Of a stretch of 33,099 bases of DNA, positions 9,237 to 15,999 are shown piece after piece. A model generated the notes under the pieces. That model was given only the letters and a program-made list of their open reading frames with translations. It made no database searches and was not told where the DNA came from. The first letter of the stretch is position 1. Each line of letters opens with the position of its first letter. Location: positions 1-33,099 of the forward strand of contig NZ_JASAOI010000032.1 of the NCBI RefSeq assembly GCF_029953285.1, written 5' to 3'. The DNA comes from Yinghuangia seranimata. Lineage in GTDB: Bacteria; Actinomycetota; Actinomycetes; Streptomycetales; Streptomycetaceae. Made by a program: the position numbers and the translations under genes.

Positions 9237-9383
9237 GGTCCCGTCCTCTCCTACGGACCCCTGCCCACCACCACAGCCGCCATTCCCCCACCCCGCAACC
9301 GGAGCCACCCGTCCGGCCCACCCACCCGCCCCCAAACGCCGAGGCACCGCACCCCACCGTTCCGCTACCCTGTCCCACGTCCC

Positions 9384-9456
9384 GCCTCAGTAGCTCAGGG
9401 GATAGAGCACCGCTCTCCTAAAGCGGGTGTCGCAGGTTCGAATCCTGCCTGGGGCA
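9384..9456 (+). tRNA. tRNA-Arg (anticodon CCU), AICE integration site
   Basis: The 73-nt cloverleaf folds completely. The acceptor stem pairs GCCTCAG (9384-9390) with CTGGGGC (9449-9455), with one G-T pair. The D stem is GCTC/GAGC, the anticodon stem CCGCT/AGCGG with loop CTCCTAA (anticodon CCT at 9417-9419), and the T arm GCAGG-TTCGAAT-CCTGC. The discriminator is A9456 and no CCA is encoded. The 3' part from 9415 is duplicated at 21101, so the integrated element restores an intact gene. A 10-bp terminator hairpin follows at 9464. Confidence 0.96.
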
Positions 9457-9458
9457 CA
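9415..9458 (+). other. attL of the integrative element (44-bp repeat within tRNA-Arg)
   Basis: These 44 bases, from the anticodon loop to just past the tRNA 3' end, are identical to 21101-21144. The repeat stops at both ends by direct comparison: T versus A before it and A versus G after it. Integration into the 3' half of a tRNA gene, with the integrase gene adjacent, is standard for pSAM2-like AICEs. The crossover point inside the repeat cannot be located from sequence. Confidence 0.95.
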
Positions 9459-9463
9459 AGCCA

Positions 9464-9497
9464 AAACGCCCCGAGCCGATCATGGCCCGGGGCGTTT
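9464..9497. terminator. Bidirectional terminator between tRNA-Arg and int
   Basis: A perfect 10-bp stem (AAACGCCCCG at 9464-9473 with its complement at 9488-9497) ends in TTT on both strands. It would end tRNA-Arg transcription from one side and the integrase operon from the other. It lies on the element side of attL, so the element supplies it. Confidence 0.85.
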
Positions 9498-9516
9498 GAC
9501 ATCTGCGTTTGACATC
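9492..9516. repeat. Two 12-bp direct repeats beside int, candidate arm sites
   Basis: GCGTTTGACATC occurs at 9492-9503 and 9505-9516, and a partial third copy (GCGTTTGA) lies at 9524-9531. They sit between attL and the end of int, where tyrosine-integrase arm-type or excisionase sites are often found. The first overlaps the terminator stem and the second the int stop codon. Confidence 0.5.
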
Positions 9517-10666
9517 ACCGCTTGCGTTTGAGCATGCGATCCATGTGGCTGATCGCCTCACGTTGCGTGTCCTGCACGACGTGCGTGTAGACATCCATGG
9601 TGATGCTGATCTGGCTGTGTCCGAGGATCTCCATCACGACACGCGGCGGGACGCCGGCCGCTGTCAGCAGCGTGGCACAGCCGTGCCGCGCGTCGTGGAG
9701 CCGGATGACCCGCAGGTCGGCATCCTCGGCCACCCGCGTGAAGGCCCGGTAGAGGTTGCGCGGCTCGACCGGCCGCCCGGTGCGCGTGGTGAAGACGTAG
9801 CCGCTCTCCTGCCAGCCCGCCCCGGTCTTGTCGGCCAGGGCACGGCGCCGGGCGTCCGCCTGCCGCATACGCTGCCACCGGAGCGGAGCCACACACATCG
9901 CGGGCAAGGGGATCGTACGGCGGCGGCGACCCTTCGGATCGTCGTCGTACAGGACACCGCGCCGCCTCTGGGTCTGCTTGGCGACGCGCAGGGTCCGGCG
10001 CTCCAGGTCGACCTGGTCCCACTTCAGGCCTACGATCTCGCCGCGCCGCAGGCCCATCGTGATCGCCAGAACGAAGGCGGCGTACAGCGACTCGCCGCGA
10101 GCGGCTTCCAGGAACGTCAGCGTCTCGTCGAGCGACCACGGAGTGATCTCACGTGCGTCCGGGCGCGGTGCCTCGACCAGCGAGACCACGTTCCGCGTGA
10201 TCAGTTCCTCGCGGCATGCCGCCGTGAGCGCGGTCCGCAGCACGCGGTGCGCTTCCTTCGCGGTGGCCGCCGTCGTCTGCCTCTCCAGCCGCACGAGGAA
10301 CCGCCGCACATCCTGGACGCTCAGTGCCTCCAGACGCTTGGTCCCGAGGCCGGGGGCCAGGTGCAGGCGCACCTGTGCTTCGTACTTGTCGTACGTGGAG
10401 AGCTTCCGGCGCGGCTTCACGATGTTGTCGAGCCAGTACGGCAGCCACTCCGAGAGCTTCGCCGAGCGGGTGGGCGTCGGGATGCCCTTGCGGTTCTTCG
10501 CGATCAGTTCCTGACGCTTCTCGTCGCACTCGGCCCAGGTGTGCCCGTAGGCGAACTTGCGGGCGGTGGTGCCGTCCGGCTGGAGGACGTAGACAGCGGC
10601 CTGGTACCGGCCATCCTTGCGCTTGGTGATGGTGCCGGCGCCGTTCGGATTGCGCTTCGCGGGCAT
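9515..10666 (-). CDS. int: Tyrosine recombinase (AICE integrase)
   Basis: The 383-residue protein has an N-terminal arm-binding region (about 1-55), a SAM-like core-binding domain (about 65-160) and a C-terminal catalytic domain. Catalytic residues are visible: Arg207 in MGLRRGE, the HxxR box in LHDARHG near 318, the late His in GHSQIS, and Tyr360 in MDVYTHV. It catalyses site-specific recombination between attP and the tRNA-Arg attB and, with Xis, excision. Its ATG overlaps the xis stop codon by one base (TGATG), so it is translated from the same message. It ends 57 bp from attL, the usual int-att arrangement of AICEs. Confidence 0.97.
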   Translation of the reverse strand: MPAKRNPNGAGTITKRKDGRYQAAVYVLQPDGTTARKFAYGHTWAECDEKRQELIAKNRKGIPTPTRSAKLSEWLPYWLDNIVKPRRKLSTYDKYEAQVRLHLAPGLGTKRLEALSVQDVRRFLVRLERQTTAATAKEAHRVLRTALTAACREELITRNVVSLVEAPRPDAREITPWSLDETLTFLEAARGESLYAAFVLAITMGLRRGEIVGLKWDQVDLERRTLRVAKQTQRRRGVLYDDDPKGRRRRTIPLPAMCVAPLRWQRMRQADARRRALADKTGAGWQESGYVFTTRTGRPVEPRNLYRAFTRVAEDADLRVIRLHDARHGCATLLTAAGVPPRVVMEILGHSQISITMDVYTHVVQDTQREAISHMDRMLKRKR

Positions 10667-10845
10667 CAGGCCACCTCCTCAAGCAGCACCGACATGAACG
10701 CGTCCAGCGCCGAAGCCGGGATACGGCGGCAAGCGTCGATCTTCACCGAGGTCAGGCGGCGACTCCGGATGAGGTCGTACACCTTCGAGCGACCGAGACG
10801 GAGGCGGGCCATCACCTCCGGAACCGTCAGAAGTTCGTCGTGCAT
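10666..10845 (-). CDS. xis: Excisionase-like helix-turn-helix protein
   Basis: This 59-residue protein is a MerR/excisionase-type winged helix: LTVPEVMARLRLGRSKVYDLIR forms the DNA-binding helices and the wing carries SVKIDACRRIP. It is expected to bend DNA at att arms and direct Int to excision. An AGGAGG sequence 7 nt upstream of the ATG fixes the start. It starts 2 bp after the repSA stop and overlaps int by one base, giving the conserved AICE order repSA-xis-int. Confidence 0.93.
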   Translation of the reverse strand: MHDELLTVPEVMARLRLGRSKVYDLIRSRRLTSVKIDACRRIPASALDAFMSVLLEEVA

Positions 10846-10847
10846 GG

Positions 10848-12284
10848 TCAGTCCTCCTGTTCCTGGTCGGCGAGTGCTTCGCGGGCGGCGGCGCGGTCGA
10901 GTTGGCGGGTTCGGGCGAGGGATGCGGAGATGAGCGATTCGCCAGCGGTGTAGCCGTGGCCGGCGTAGGCCCAGTGGGCGATGACGAGTGTTGTGTCCGG
11001 GTCGGGCAGGGGGTGGCCAGCCGCTTCGGCGGCGGCGCGGTTCCTGGCGTCCTGCCAGGCGGCGCGGGCGGCGCGCAGTGCGCCCAGGGTGGTGCTGTAA
11101 CGGCGTGACTTGCTGGAGAAGTGGCCGCGGAAGCCGAGCATGTGGGCCCACTTGCGCAGGTGCAGGTGTTCCAGGTCGGGCCGGGCGCCCAGCTCCCAGC
11201 ACGTGACGACGAGGCGGCGGGCGTGGTGGGTCAAGTCCTGGTGGTCGAGGTCGCGCAGGTGGCGTAGGCGGCGGTCGAGGGTGCCGGTGGCGGTCTCGGC
11301 GCCTTTGGTGGCGTACTTGGCGATGTAGCCGGCCACGGCGCGGTCGGTGACCGGGCCGGACTCGAACGCGGCCCCGGCGATCGGGCGTACGTCGACCTGT
11401 GTCCCGAACCGGAACACGTCGGGCAGACCCGGGTCGTCGAGGTCGGCGCCGGGGCCAGCGACGCGGGCCCGGGATGCGGCGGTGCGGATCGCCGCGTCCA
11501 AGGTGTCGGTGGTGAGCGCGCCGGGCGGCGGGGCGATGTCGTCGCCGGCGATCCAAGGGCCCGCGTCGAGGCGGATGACCGCGTGGAAGTGGACCGCGCC
11601 GCGCCGCTGGTACTCGGCGACCTTCGCGTACGACAGGCGGATGACGCCGGCCCCGCCACGTTGGGTCAGACCCAGCGACGCGGCGAGCGCGCGCCGCAGC
11701 TCGATCGTGAACCGGGCCCACAGCGCCCCGGCGTGCGCGTTCCACAGCACGGCCCCGGGGTAGTCGTAGGTGTCCGGGTCGAGCGGGGTGCCCAGTTCGG
11801 GGGCGCCATCGTCGTGGCGGATGCCGCACCGGCAGCGGCCGGAGTCCGGCCGGTTGTGCACGGGTCCGAAGCTCGGCGCGGTCAGCGTGGCGAACACGCG
11901 CGGGTGGGCGGTGACCTCAGCCGGGACGCCCTTCCCGCCGGCGAGTCCGGCCGTGATCAGGTGGTAAGTGTCCTGCCGGTACGTCTCGGCGCACGCCGGG
12001 CAGCGGGTGGCGCGGCGGTTGTTGCAGCGGACCATGAGCGCTCCGGCCGCGAGGTCTCCGCCGTGCAGGGTGCGCAGGATCTCCCCGGTTGCTGCGTCGA
12101 AGTCGGCGCGGTGTCCGTCGAGGCGGATCGGGTCGGTGCAGCCTCCGAGGCGGGCGAGTTGCCGGAACAGGCCGGGGGTGCGGCCGTCGCGGGCGGTGCG
12201 GGCGAGGCTGCGCCAGGTCTCCTCATCAAGGGTGGGCGGGGTGGCGAGTGGGGTGGGCAAGGGGGTGGTGCTCCCTTCGGTCAT
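10848..12284 (-). CDS. repSA: RepSA-type rolling-circle replication initiator
   Basis: This 478-residue protein matches the pSAM2 RepSA family. A zinc-finger-like stretch (CNNRRATRCPAC and CRCGIRHDD) precedes the HUH nickase motif HFH at residues 232-234 in AVHFHAVIRLD. The predicted catalytic tyrosine segment GYIAKYATKGAE lies near residue 319. It would nick a double-strand origin and start rolling-circle replication of the excised element. The ATG overlaps the stop of the upstream DUF2637 gene (ATGA), implying coupling. The N-terminal 25 residues are Pro/Thr-rich. Confidence 0.95.
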   Translation of the reverse strand: MTEGSTTPLPTPLATPPTLDEETWRSLARTARDGRTPGLFRQLARLGGCTDPIRLDGHRADFDAATGEILRTLHGGDLAAGALMVRCNNRRATRCPACAETYRQDTYHLITAGLAGGKGVPAEVTAHPRVFATLTAPSFGPVHNRPDSGRCRCGIRHDDGAPELGTPLDPDTYDYPGAVLWNAHAGALWARFTIELRRALAASLGLTQRGGAGVIRLSYAKVAEYQRRGAVHFHAVIRLDAGPWIAGDDIAPPPGALTTDTLDAAIRTAASRARVAGPGADLDDPGLPDVFRFGTQVDVRPIAGAAFESGPVTDRAVAGYIAKYATKGAETATGTLDRRLRHLRDLDHQDLTHHARRLVVTCWELGARPDLEHLHLRKWAHMLGFRGHFSSKSRRYSTTLGALRAARAAWQDARNRAAAEAAGHPLPDPDTTLVIAHWAYAGHGYTAGESLISASLARTRQLDRAAAREALADQEQED

Positions 12285-12964
12285 GCGGTGCCGAGTTGGG
12301 CGGTGATCTGGGCGAGCAGCGGCGCGGGGACGCCGAGGCGGGCGCGCAGCACGTCTGCGGCGATCGGCTGGCCGGTGGCCTGCTCGTGTTGGTCGGCGAT
12401 CCGGCGGGCGTGGGCGACCAGCGCCGCGGGCACTGCCGGGGCCGGGTCGGGCGGAGCGTCTGCGGGTTCGGGCGGGGCGGTGAGAGCGGGTGGTTCCCCG
12501 GCGATGTCCGGTGCGCTCTCCTCCACGTCGTCGACCGACGCGAACACCTCGACCGGGGTGGACCGTTCGACGTACGCCGGAGCCTCTGCGGGCGGGGGCG
12601 CGGGGCGGTGGACGAGGAGGGTTCCGCCGAGGAACGCCAGGGCCGGCCATCCGGCGACGATGAGCCGGAGCCACGCGGGTGGGTGGTGGAGGTCGAGGAG
12701 TCCGGCGGTGGCGACGTTCGCGCCGAGGGATGCGGCGAGCGCGACGACGAACCAGAACCAGGCGCCGGGCGTGCGGTGTGCGAGCAGTCGGCGCCAGGCG
12801 GCGACCATCAGCAGGTCGACGGACACCGGGTAGGCCCATGCCTGCCAGCCGGACTGTCCGGCCGCTTGGGCGATGTCGTGCAGGTGCGAGAACGACAGCG
12901 CGCCGGCGATCGCCGCCTGAACCAGGAGCGGATCGAAGCGGACGCGGCGCAGGCGGGCGGTCAT
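12281..12964 (-). CDS. DUF2637-type (SpdB-like) membrane protein
   Basis: The 227-residue protein has four predicted transmembrane helices in residues about 12-110 (AAIAGALSFSHLHDIA, YPVSVDLLMVAAW, WFWFVVALAASLGANVATAG and LIVAGWPALAFLGGTLLV). A Pro/Ala/Glu-rich cytoplasmic linker and a C-terminal helical DNA-binding-like segment (about 175-225) follow. This layout is typical of DUF2637 proteins encoded next to repSA on Streptomyces elements; family members are thought to act in intramycelial plasmid spread. It overlaps its neighbours on both sides by ATGA, so it sits in the middle of the rep operon. The spread function is inferred from family and position. Confidence 0.85.
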   Translation of the reverse strand: MTARLRRVRFDPLLVQAAIAGALSFSHLHDIAQAAGQSGWQAWAYPVSVDLLMVAAWRRLLAHRTPGAWFWFVVALAASLGANVATAGLLDLHHPPAWLRLIVAGWPALAFLGGTLLVHRPAPPPAEAPAYVERSTPVEVFASVDDVEESAPDIAGEPPALTAPPEPADAPPDPAPAVPAALVAHARRIADQHEQATGQPIAADVLRARLGVPAPLLAQITAQLGTA

Positions 12965-14001
12965 GGCATCTCCCGGGTGAGCAGGTCGAGGGCGTGTGCG
13001 GCCTGCCGGGGGACGACGCCGTTCCCCAACAGGCGGAGTTGGGCGGTGCGGGACAGGCCGGGCACGGCGGTGACGTGGCCGGGGTCGAGGCCCATCAGCC
13101 ACTCCACGAACATCGGGGCGAGCCGGGGTTGCCCGTCGCGGTTCGGGGCGGTCGGGGCGGGGGCGGGGTGGCCGGTGACGTGTTCCCAGCGGCGTACCGC
13201 AGGCAGGTAGCGGCCCCAGCGTTCGGGCTGGACCACCGCCGACAGCGCGGGTTCGCCGGCCGATCCGCGTTGGTTCGGGCCGCCTTTGGTGCCGTCGGTG
13301 GCGCGTGGGGTGGGGAGCAGGGTGGTGACGGCGGTGCGCAGGTCGATGCCGCCGGTGCCGTGGGTGCCGGTGCCGTTGGTGTCGGACACGCGTGGGGTGG
13401 GCAGGAGGGTCAGCCCGCGAGCGTCGCCACCGTGGTGGGGAGTTGGCCGCGTTGTCCGCCGCCGCGCCAGTCGCGGGCCGCCGGGGTCGGCAGCAGGCCA
13501 GGCGAGGAGGAAGACCCGGCGTCGCTGGTGGGCCGCGCCGATGTCGGAAGCGGCGACAGTCCGCCAGGCCCCCATGTAGCCGAGGGCGGCCAGTCCGAGA
13601 ACGACTCGGGCCATAGCGTCGCCGTGTTCGACAGTGAGCAGCCCAGGGACGTTTTCGAGCACGAGCAGCCGGGGGCGTGGTCGAAGGTCGCGAGCAGCGG
13701 CAAGGATCGCATCGAAGATCCACCTTTCGTCTCGGGTTCCCTTGCGCTGTCCGGCGACGCTGTTTCCCTGGCAGGGGAAGCCGCCGGCGAGGACGTCCAC
13801 GGCGGGCACCGCGGTCCAGTCCACGGCGGTGATGTCGCCTAGGTTGGGTGTGGTGGGCCAGTGGTGCGCGAGCACCTGGGCGGCGGCCGGGTGGTTGTCG
13901 GCGTGCCAGGCCACGTGTCCGCCGAACACGTCGGTCACGGCGCGGTCGAGGCCGCCGTAGCCACTGCACAGCGACCCGATGCGCGGGCCGGGGCCGGTCA
14001 C
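12961..14001 (-). CDS. C5-cytosine DNA methyltransferase (orphan)
   Basis: The 346-residue protein carries the m5C methyltransferase motifs: IGSLCSGYGGLD (motif I), FPCQGNS with the catalytic Cys near residue 77 (motif IV), ENVPG (motif VI), QRRRVFLLA (motif VIII), and GNGVVPRQAAHAL (motif X). The variable region between about 200 and 280 is rich in TPR/TLLP and is the target recognition region. The start is GTG at 14001, overlapping the preceding gene by GTGA; a longer upstream frame is not coding. No restriction endonuclease is encoded nearby. It is therefore probably a self-protecting orphan enzyme that helps the element survive host or recipient restriction. Recognition sequence is unknown. 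Confidence 0.93.
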   Translation of the reverse strand: MTGPGPRIGSLCSGYGGLDRAVTDVFGGHVAWHADNHPAAAQVLAHHWPTTPNLGDITAVDWTAVPAVDVLAGGFPCQGNSVAGQRKGTRDERWIFDAILAAARDLRPRPRLLVLENVPGLLTVEHGDAMARVVLGLAALGYMGAWRTVAASDIGAAHQRRRVFLLAWPAADPGGPRLARRRTTRPTPHHGGDARGLTLLPTPRVSDTNGTGTHGTGGIDLRTAVTTLLPTPRATDGTKGGPNQRGSAGEPALSAVVQPERWGRYLPAVRRWEHVTGHPAPAPTAPNRDGQPRLAPMFVEWLMGLDPGHVTAVPGLSRTAQLRLLGNGVVPRQAAHALDLLTREMP

Positions 14002-14210
14002 GGGGCACCGCCGGGGGCCGGGTCGTCGGCGGGCAGGTACAGGTCGAGGTAGAGCCGGTGGCCGTCGCCGCGCCGGTTCGCGTAGGAGGCCGAGACGGGG
14101 CCGGTGTCGGCGATGGTGGCGAGCAGTTCGGCGGCGCGGGTCAGGGTGTCGGGGTCGGTGCCGAGCAGGCGGACGCGGATGTGGCGGGCGGCCGGGTCGG
14201 TCGCGGGCAT
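13998..14210 (-). CDS. Small hypothetical protein of AICE operon
   Basis: The 70-residue protein has a predicted beta-alpha-beta core (IRVRLLGTDPDTLTRAAELLATIAD then RLYLDLYLP), which looks like a small ferredoxin-like or ACT-like fold. No catalytic motif is seen. The ATG at 14210 was chosen because it begins the conserved-looking segment. It overlaps the methyltransferase start by GTGA, so the two are probably co-translated. The hairpin at 14241-14283 sits just upstream. Function unknown. Confidence 0.7.
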   Translation of the reverse strand: MPATDPAARHIRVRLLGTDPDTLTRAAELLATIADTGPVSASYANRRGDGHRLYLDLYLPADDPAPGGAP

Positions 14211-14240
14211 GGCAACTCCATGAAGTGGGTTGGGATGGTG

Positions 14241-14283
14241 CGGTACGGCACCGGGGCGTGGGTGGCCGGCCGGTGCCGTACCG
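14241..14283. terminator. Perfect 14-bp hairpin inside the AICE operon
   Basis: The arms at 14241-14254 and 14270-14283 are exact complements with a 15-nt loop, in the gap between two small minus-strand genes. There is no T-tract. It may be an internal attenuator or an mRNA processing/stability structure between the small-gene cluster and the methyltransferase-rep-int block. Confidence 0.6.
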
Positions 14284-14294
14284 AGATCGGTGGA

Positions 14295-14492
14295 TCAGCG
14301 CCAGCGACCGTGCGACGACGGTTCGGGCACGGCGGCGGGGTGGTCGGCGAACCACGCTTCGGCGCAGACCTTGTGACACGGGATGCCACGGTCGGACAGC
14401 AGGAAGGTCGGTTCGCCGCACACGACGCACGGTTCGGTGGTGCCGTGGTTCCAGTGCTCGGGGCTGTGCCAGTCCAGGACGGGGCCGGCCAT
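14295..14492 (-). CDS. Small zinc-finger-like protein
   Basis: The 65-residue protein contains CVVCGE and, about 15 residues later, IPCHKVCAEAW, giving a likely Cys4 or Cys3His zinc site. The rest is Trp- and Pro-rich without a recognisable domain. It starts 1 bp after the stop of the preceding small gene, consistent with coupled translation in the long minus-strand operon. Its function is not known; a nucleic-acid or protein contact through the zinc knuckle is possible. Confidence 0.7.
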   Translation of the reverse strand: MAGPVLDWHSPEHWNHGTTEPCVVCGEPTFLLSDRGIPCHKVCAEAWFADHPAAVPEPSSHGRWR

Positions 14493-14493
14493 C

Positions 14494-14733
14494 TCAGCCC
14501 ACGGTCGGGTAGTCGTGGCCGGGCGGCGGGTAGGCGTCGGCGTCGAGTTCCCCGAAGGCGTTGAGCGGCGGGGTCAGCCCCTCGAAGATGACGTCGGAGA
14601 AGGCACGGTCACGCCCGGACATCAGTTCGTACTCGTTGAAGTCCAACGCCAGCCGCGCGGTGCGGTCGGCGTCGTCCAGGACGCGAGCACGGAAGTTGCG
14701 CGGGTGTCGGTCGAAGAAGCCGGATCCGGTCAT
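14494..14733 (-). CDS. Small acidic protein, paralogue of the next upstream gene
   Basis: The 79-residue protein is acidic and ends in the segment EGLTPPLNAFGELDADAYPP followed by GHDYPTVG. The adjacent 73-residue protein (14735-14956) aligns with it over the second half: FxxVxxxGLTxPxxAxGxxDxDxYPPxGHxxPxV. The two are therefore a tandem duplicate pair. Its ATG lies 1 bp after the stop of that paralogue. The first part carries RARVLDDADRTARLALDF. No known family was recognised. An acidic, DNA-mimic-like role is only speculation. Confidence 0.7.
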   Translation of the reverse strand: MTGSGFFDRHPRNFRARVLDDADRTARLALDFNEYELMSGRDRAFSDVIFEGLTPPLNAFGELDADAYPPPGHDYPTVG

Positions 14734-14734
14734 G

Positions 14735-14956
14735 TCAGCTCACCGCCGGGAAGCCGTGGCCGGCGGGCGGGTACTGGTCCCAGTCCGGCAGTCCGTTGGC
14801 GTCGTGGGGCTGGGTCAGCCCGTCGAGCACGACATGGGCGAAGTCGAAGTCGACGCCGGGCGTGTGGATGTAGGTGCGGGCGCCGTCTGCCAGGTCGAGG
14901 GTGCGCTGGGCGTCGTGGAGCGCGTCCATCCACCACGCAGTGTCCGCGTCGCTCAC
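14735..14956 (-). CDS. Small acidic protein, tandem paralogue
   Basis: The 73-residue protein starts at a GTG that overlaps the preceding gene by GTGA. It contains DALHDAQRTLDLADGARTY and ends DGLTQPHDANGLPDWDQYPP followed by AGHGFPAVS. The end closely matches the downstream neighbour, so one arose from the other by duplication. Both carry Asp/Glu clusters and a conserved YPPxGH motif. No known domain was recognised. Confidence 0.68.
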   Translation of the reverse strand: MSDADTAWWMDALHDAQRTLDLADGARTYIHTPGVDFDFAHVVLDGLTQPHDANGLPDWDQYPPAGHGFPAVS

Positions 14957-15096
14957 CGGGTCACCGCCACGGTGTAGCGGTCGCCGTGGCAGATGCGGCA
15001 GGTGCGCAGGGTGATCCGGATGAAGCCGCGCATGCGGGTGCCGGTGCCGGAGCAGCCGCGGCACAGGGTGTGGGTGTTCGGGGTGGTGGTGTTCAC
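14953..15096 (-). CDS. 47-residue zinc-ribbon protein
   Basis: The protein is short but well supported. A GTG start at 15096 follows an AGAGGAG ribosome binding site 8-9 nt upstream. The product has two Cys pairs, CRGC at residues 12-15 and CRIC at 33-36, each followed by G (CSGTG and CHGD), as in DnaJ-type zinc ribbons. Its stop overlaps the next gene by GTGA. A nucleic-acid-binding role is plausible but not shown. Confidence 0.7.
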   Translation of the reverse strand: MNTTTPNTHTLCRGCSGTGTRMRGFIRITLRTCRICHGDRYTVAVTR

Positions 15097-15131
15097 TGGA
15101 GTTCTCCTCTGCCTTGTTGGGTGGTTGGGGG

Positions 15132-15176
15132 CCCGGCCGGGCGCTCGGACTTGGCGGTTTGGGGCGCCCGGCCGGG
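15132..15176. terminator. 13-bp hairpin between small operon genes
   Basis: CCCGGCCGGGCGC at 15132-15144 pairs perfectly with 15164-15176 around a 19-nt loop. It lies between the stop of one small gene and the ribosome binding site of the next, all on the minus strand. No T-run follows. An attenuating or mRNA-stabilising role is possible. Confidence 0.55.
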
Positions 15177-15182
15177 GCGGAG

Positions 15183-15377
15183 CTAGTCGGCGTGCGGGTC
15201 TTCCTGCCAGCACGCGCAGCGCGACAGATGCCAGCCACAGCGCCCGCATTCCTCGGGGATGTCGCACACGCAGTCACGGCCCAGCCAGCCGCAGCCGGGA
15301 CAGTGGTCGTCCAGGTCGCTCGCGCGCCAAACGGGTTGAACCGGGGGTGGCTGCCGGGTGCAGTCGCGGAGGCTCAC
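15183..15377 (-). CDS. Cys-rich small zinc-binding protein
   Basis: The 64-residue protein has eight Cys in the pattern CPGC, CVC, CGRC and CAC between about residues 26 and 57, plus His residues that could complete two zinc sites. The N-terminal 20 residues are Pro-rich. The start is GTG at 15377, overlapping the stop of a 33-residue zinc-ribbon gene by GTGA. It ends at a TAG just before an intra-operon hairpin. No named family was recognised. Confidence 0.68.
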   Translation of the reverse strand: MSLRDCTRQPPPVQPVWRASDLDDHCPGCGWLGRDCVCDIPEECGRCGWHLSRCACWQEDPHAD

Positions 15378-15475
15378 GAGGCGGCCGTGTGTCCGGTGCC
15401 GTGGCAGGTGGGGCAGTGCTTGGTGCCGTGGGTGGTGACCACCACGGGGAAGCCACCACAGTTCTTGCAGGGCAT
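15374..15475 (-). CDS. 33-residue zinc-ribbon mini-protein
   Basis: Although very short, this frame has an ATG preceded by AAAGGA about 9 nt upstream and a stop overlapping the next gene (GTGA). Its product is MPCKNCGG...HCPTCHGTGHTAAS, a minimal two-knuckle zinc ribbon with CKNC at residues 3-6 and CPTC at 21-24. The CHGTGH segment resembles DnaJ-type CxxCxGxG repeats. It fits the operon's overlapping-gene style, which is the main argument that it is expressed. Confidence 0.6.
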   Translation of the reverse strand: MPCKNCGGFPVVVTTHGTKHCPTCHGTGHTAAS

Positions 15476-15508
15476 GGCAGGTGTCCTTTCTCCGGCGTGA
15501 GGCCGGGG

Positions 15509-15781
15509 TTAGAGGTTGGGCAGGTGCGGGCAATCGGGGTCGGTGCAGCAGCGCACCGCCGGGCCCGGGGCGATCGCGGTGCCCGTGGCGAGCCAGCCGC
15601 CGAGGGACTGCACCTTGACCGGCTGGCGGCGTGCCGGCCGGGAGACGAGCCAATCGCGGCACTGGGTCGTGAACCCGTCGGCCAGCAGGCCACGTGCGCT
15701 GTCGGCGAGCCAGCCGCCGAGGGACTGCATCTGAGGCCCGTCGTCGCCGAAGAGGCCGCCGCCGAGACTTGCGAAGGACAT
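15509..15781 (-). CDS. Small protein with QSLGGWLA repeats
   Basis: The 90-residue protein starts at an ATG with a strong GGGAGG site about 8 nt upstream. It contains the octapeptide QSLGGWLA twice, the second copy about 40 residues after the first, encoded by an exact 26-bp direct repeat (15587-15612 and 15704-15729). The C-terminus has a CCTDPDCPH cluster that could bind metal. The Gly/Trp amphipathic segments (SLGGWLADSARGLLADGF) could contact membranes or proteins. No family was recognised. Confidence 0.68.
   Translation of the reverse strand: MSFASLGGGLFGDDGPQMQSLGGWLADSARGLLADGFTTQCRDWLVSRPARRQPVKVQSLGGWLATGTAIAPGPAVRCCTDPDCPHLPNL
15587..15729 (-). repeat. Intragenic 26-bp direct repeat
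   Basis: The copies at 15587-15612 and 15704-15729 are identical and in the same frame, encoding QSLGGWLA twice in the same 90-residue protein. The identity extends to synonymous positions, pointing to a recent duplication or strong DNA-level constraint. Confidence 0.85.
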
Positions 15782-15795
15782 GGGGTTTCCTCCCG

Positions 15796-15999
15796 TCAGG
15801 GGCGGGTGGCGTCGTCGTGCGCGGGTTCGGTGCCGGTGCCCCAGCAGTGCAGGCACAGCCCGTTCTGATCGGCGACGTGACGCCGGGACCTGCCGACCAA
15901 CACTGGTGCGGTGGTGGCCTGTTCGCCGCCGCACATCGAGCACGGCACCGGTTCCGGCGCGGGTGCGGGAGTGCGGGGCTTACGGGTCGCGCGGGTCAC
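15796..15999 (-). CDS. Small zinc-ribbon protein
   Basis: This 67-residue protein has a basic Pro-rich N-terminus (TRATRKPRTPAPAPEP) and two Cys pairs, CSMC near residue 20 and CLHC near 49, the second followed by WGTGTE. It starts with GTG at 15999, overlapping the preceding gene by GTGA. It ends 14 bp before the next start, and that gap holds the next ribosome binding site. The basic tail plus zinc ribbon suggests nucleic-acid binding; this is inference. Confidence 0.72.
   Translation of the reverse strand: MTRATRKPRTPAPAPEPVPCSMCGGEQATTAPVLVGRSRRHVADQNGLCLHCWGTGTEPAHDDATRP

Noticed and set aside
12961-14001. Complete restriction-modification system
   Set aside because: Only the methyltransferase is present; neighbours on both sides are assigned and none resembles an endonuclease.
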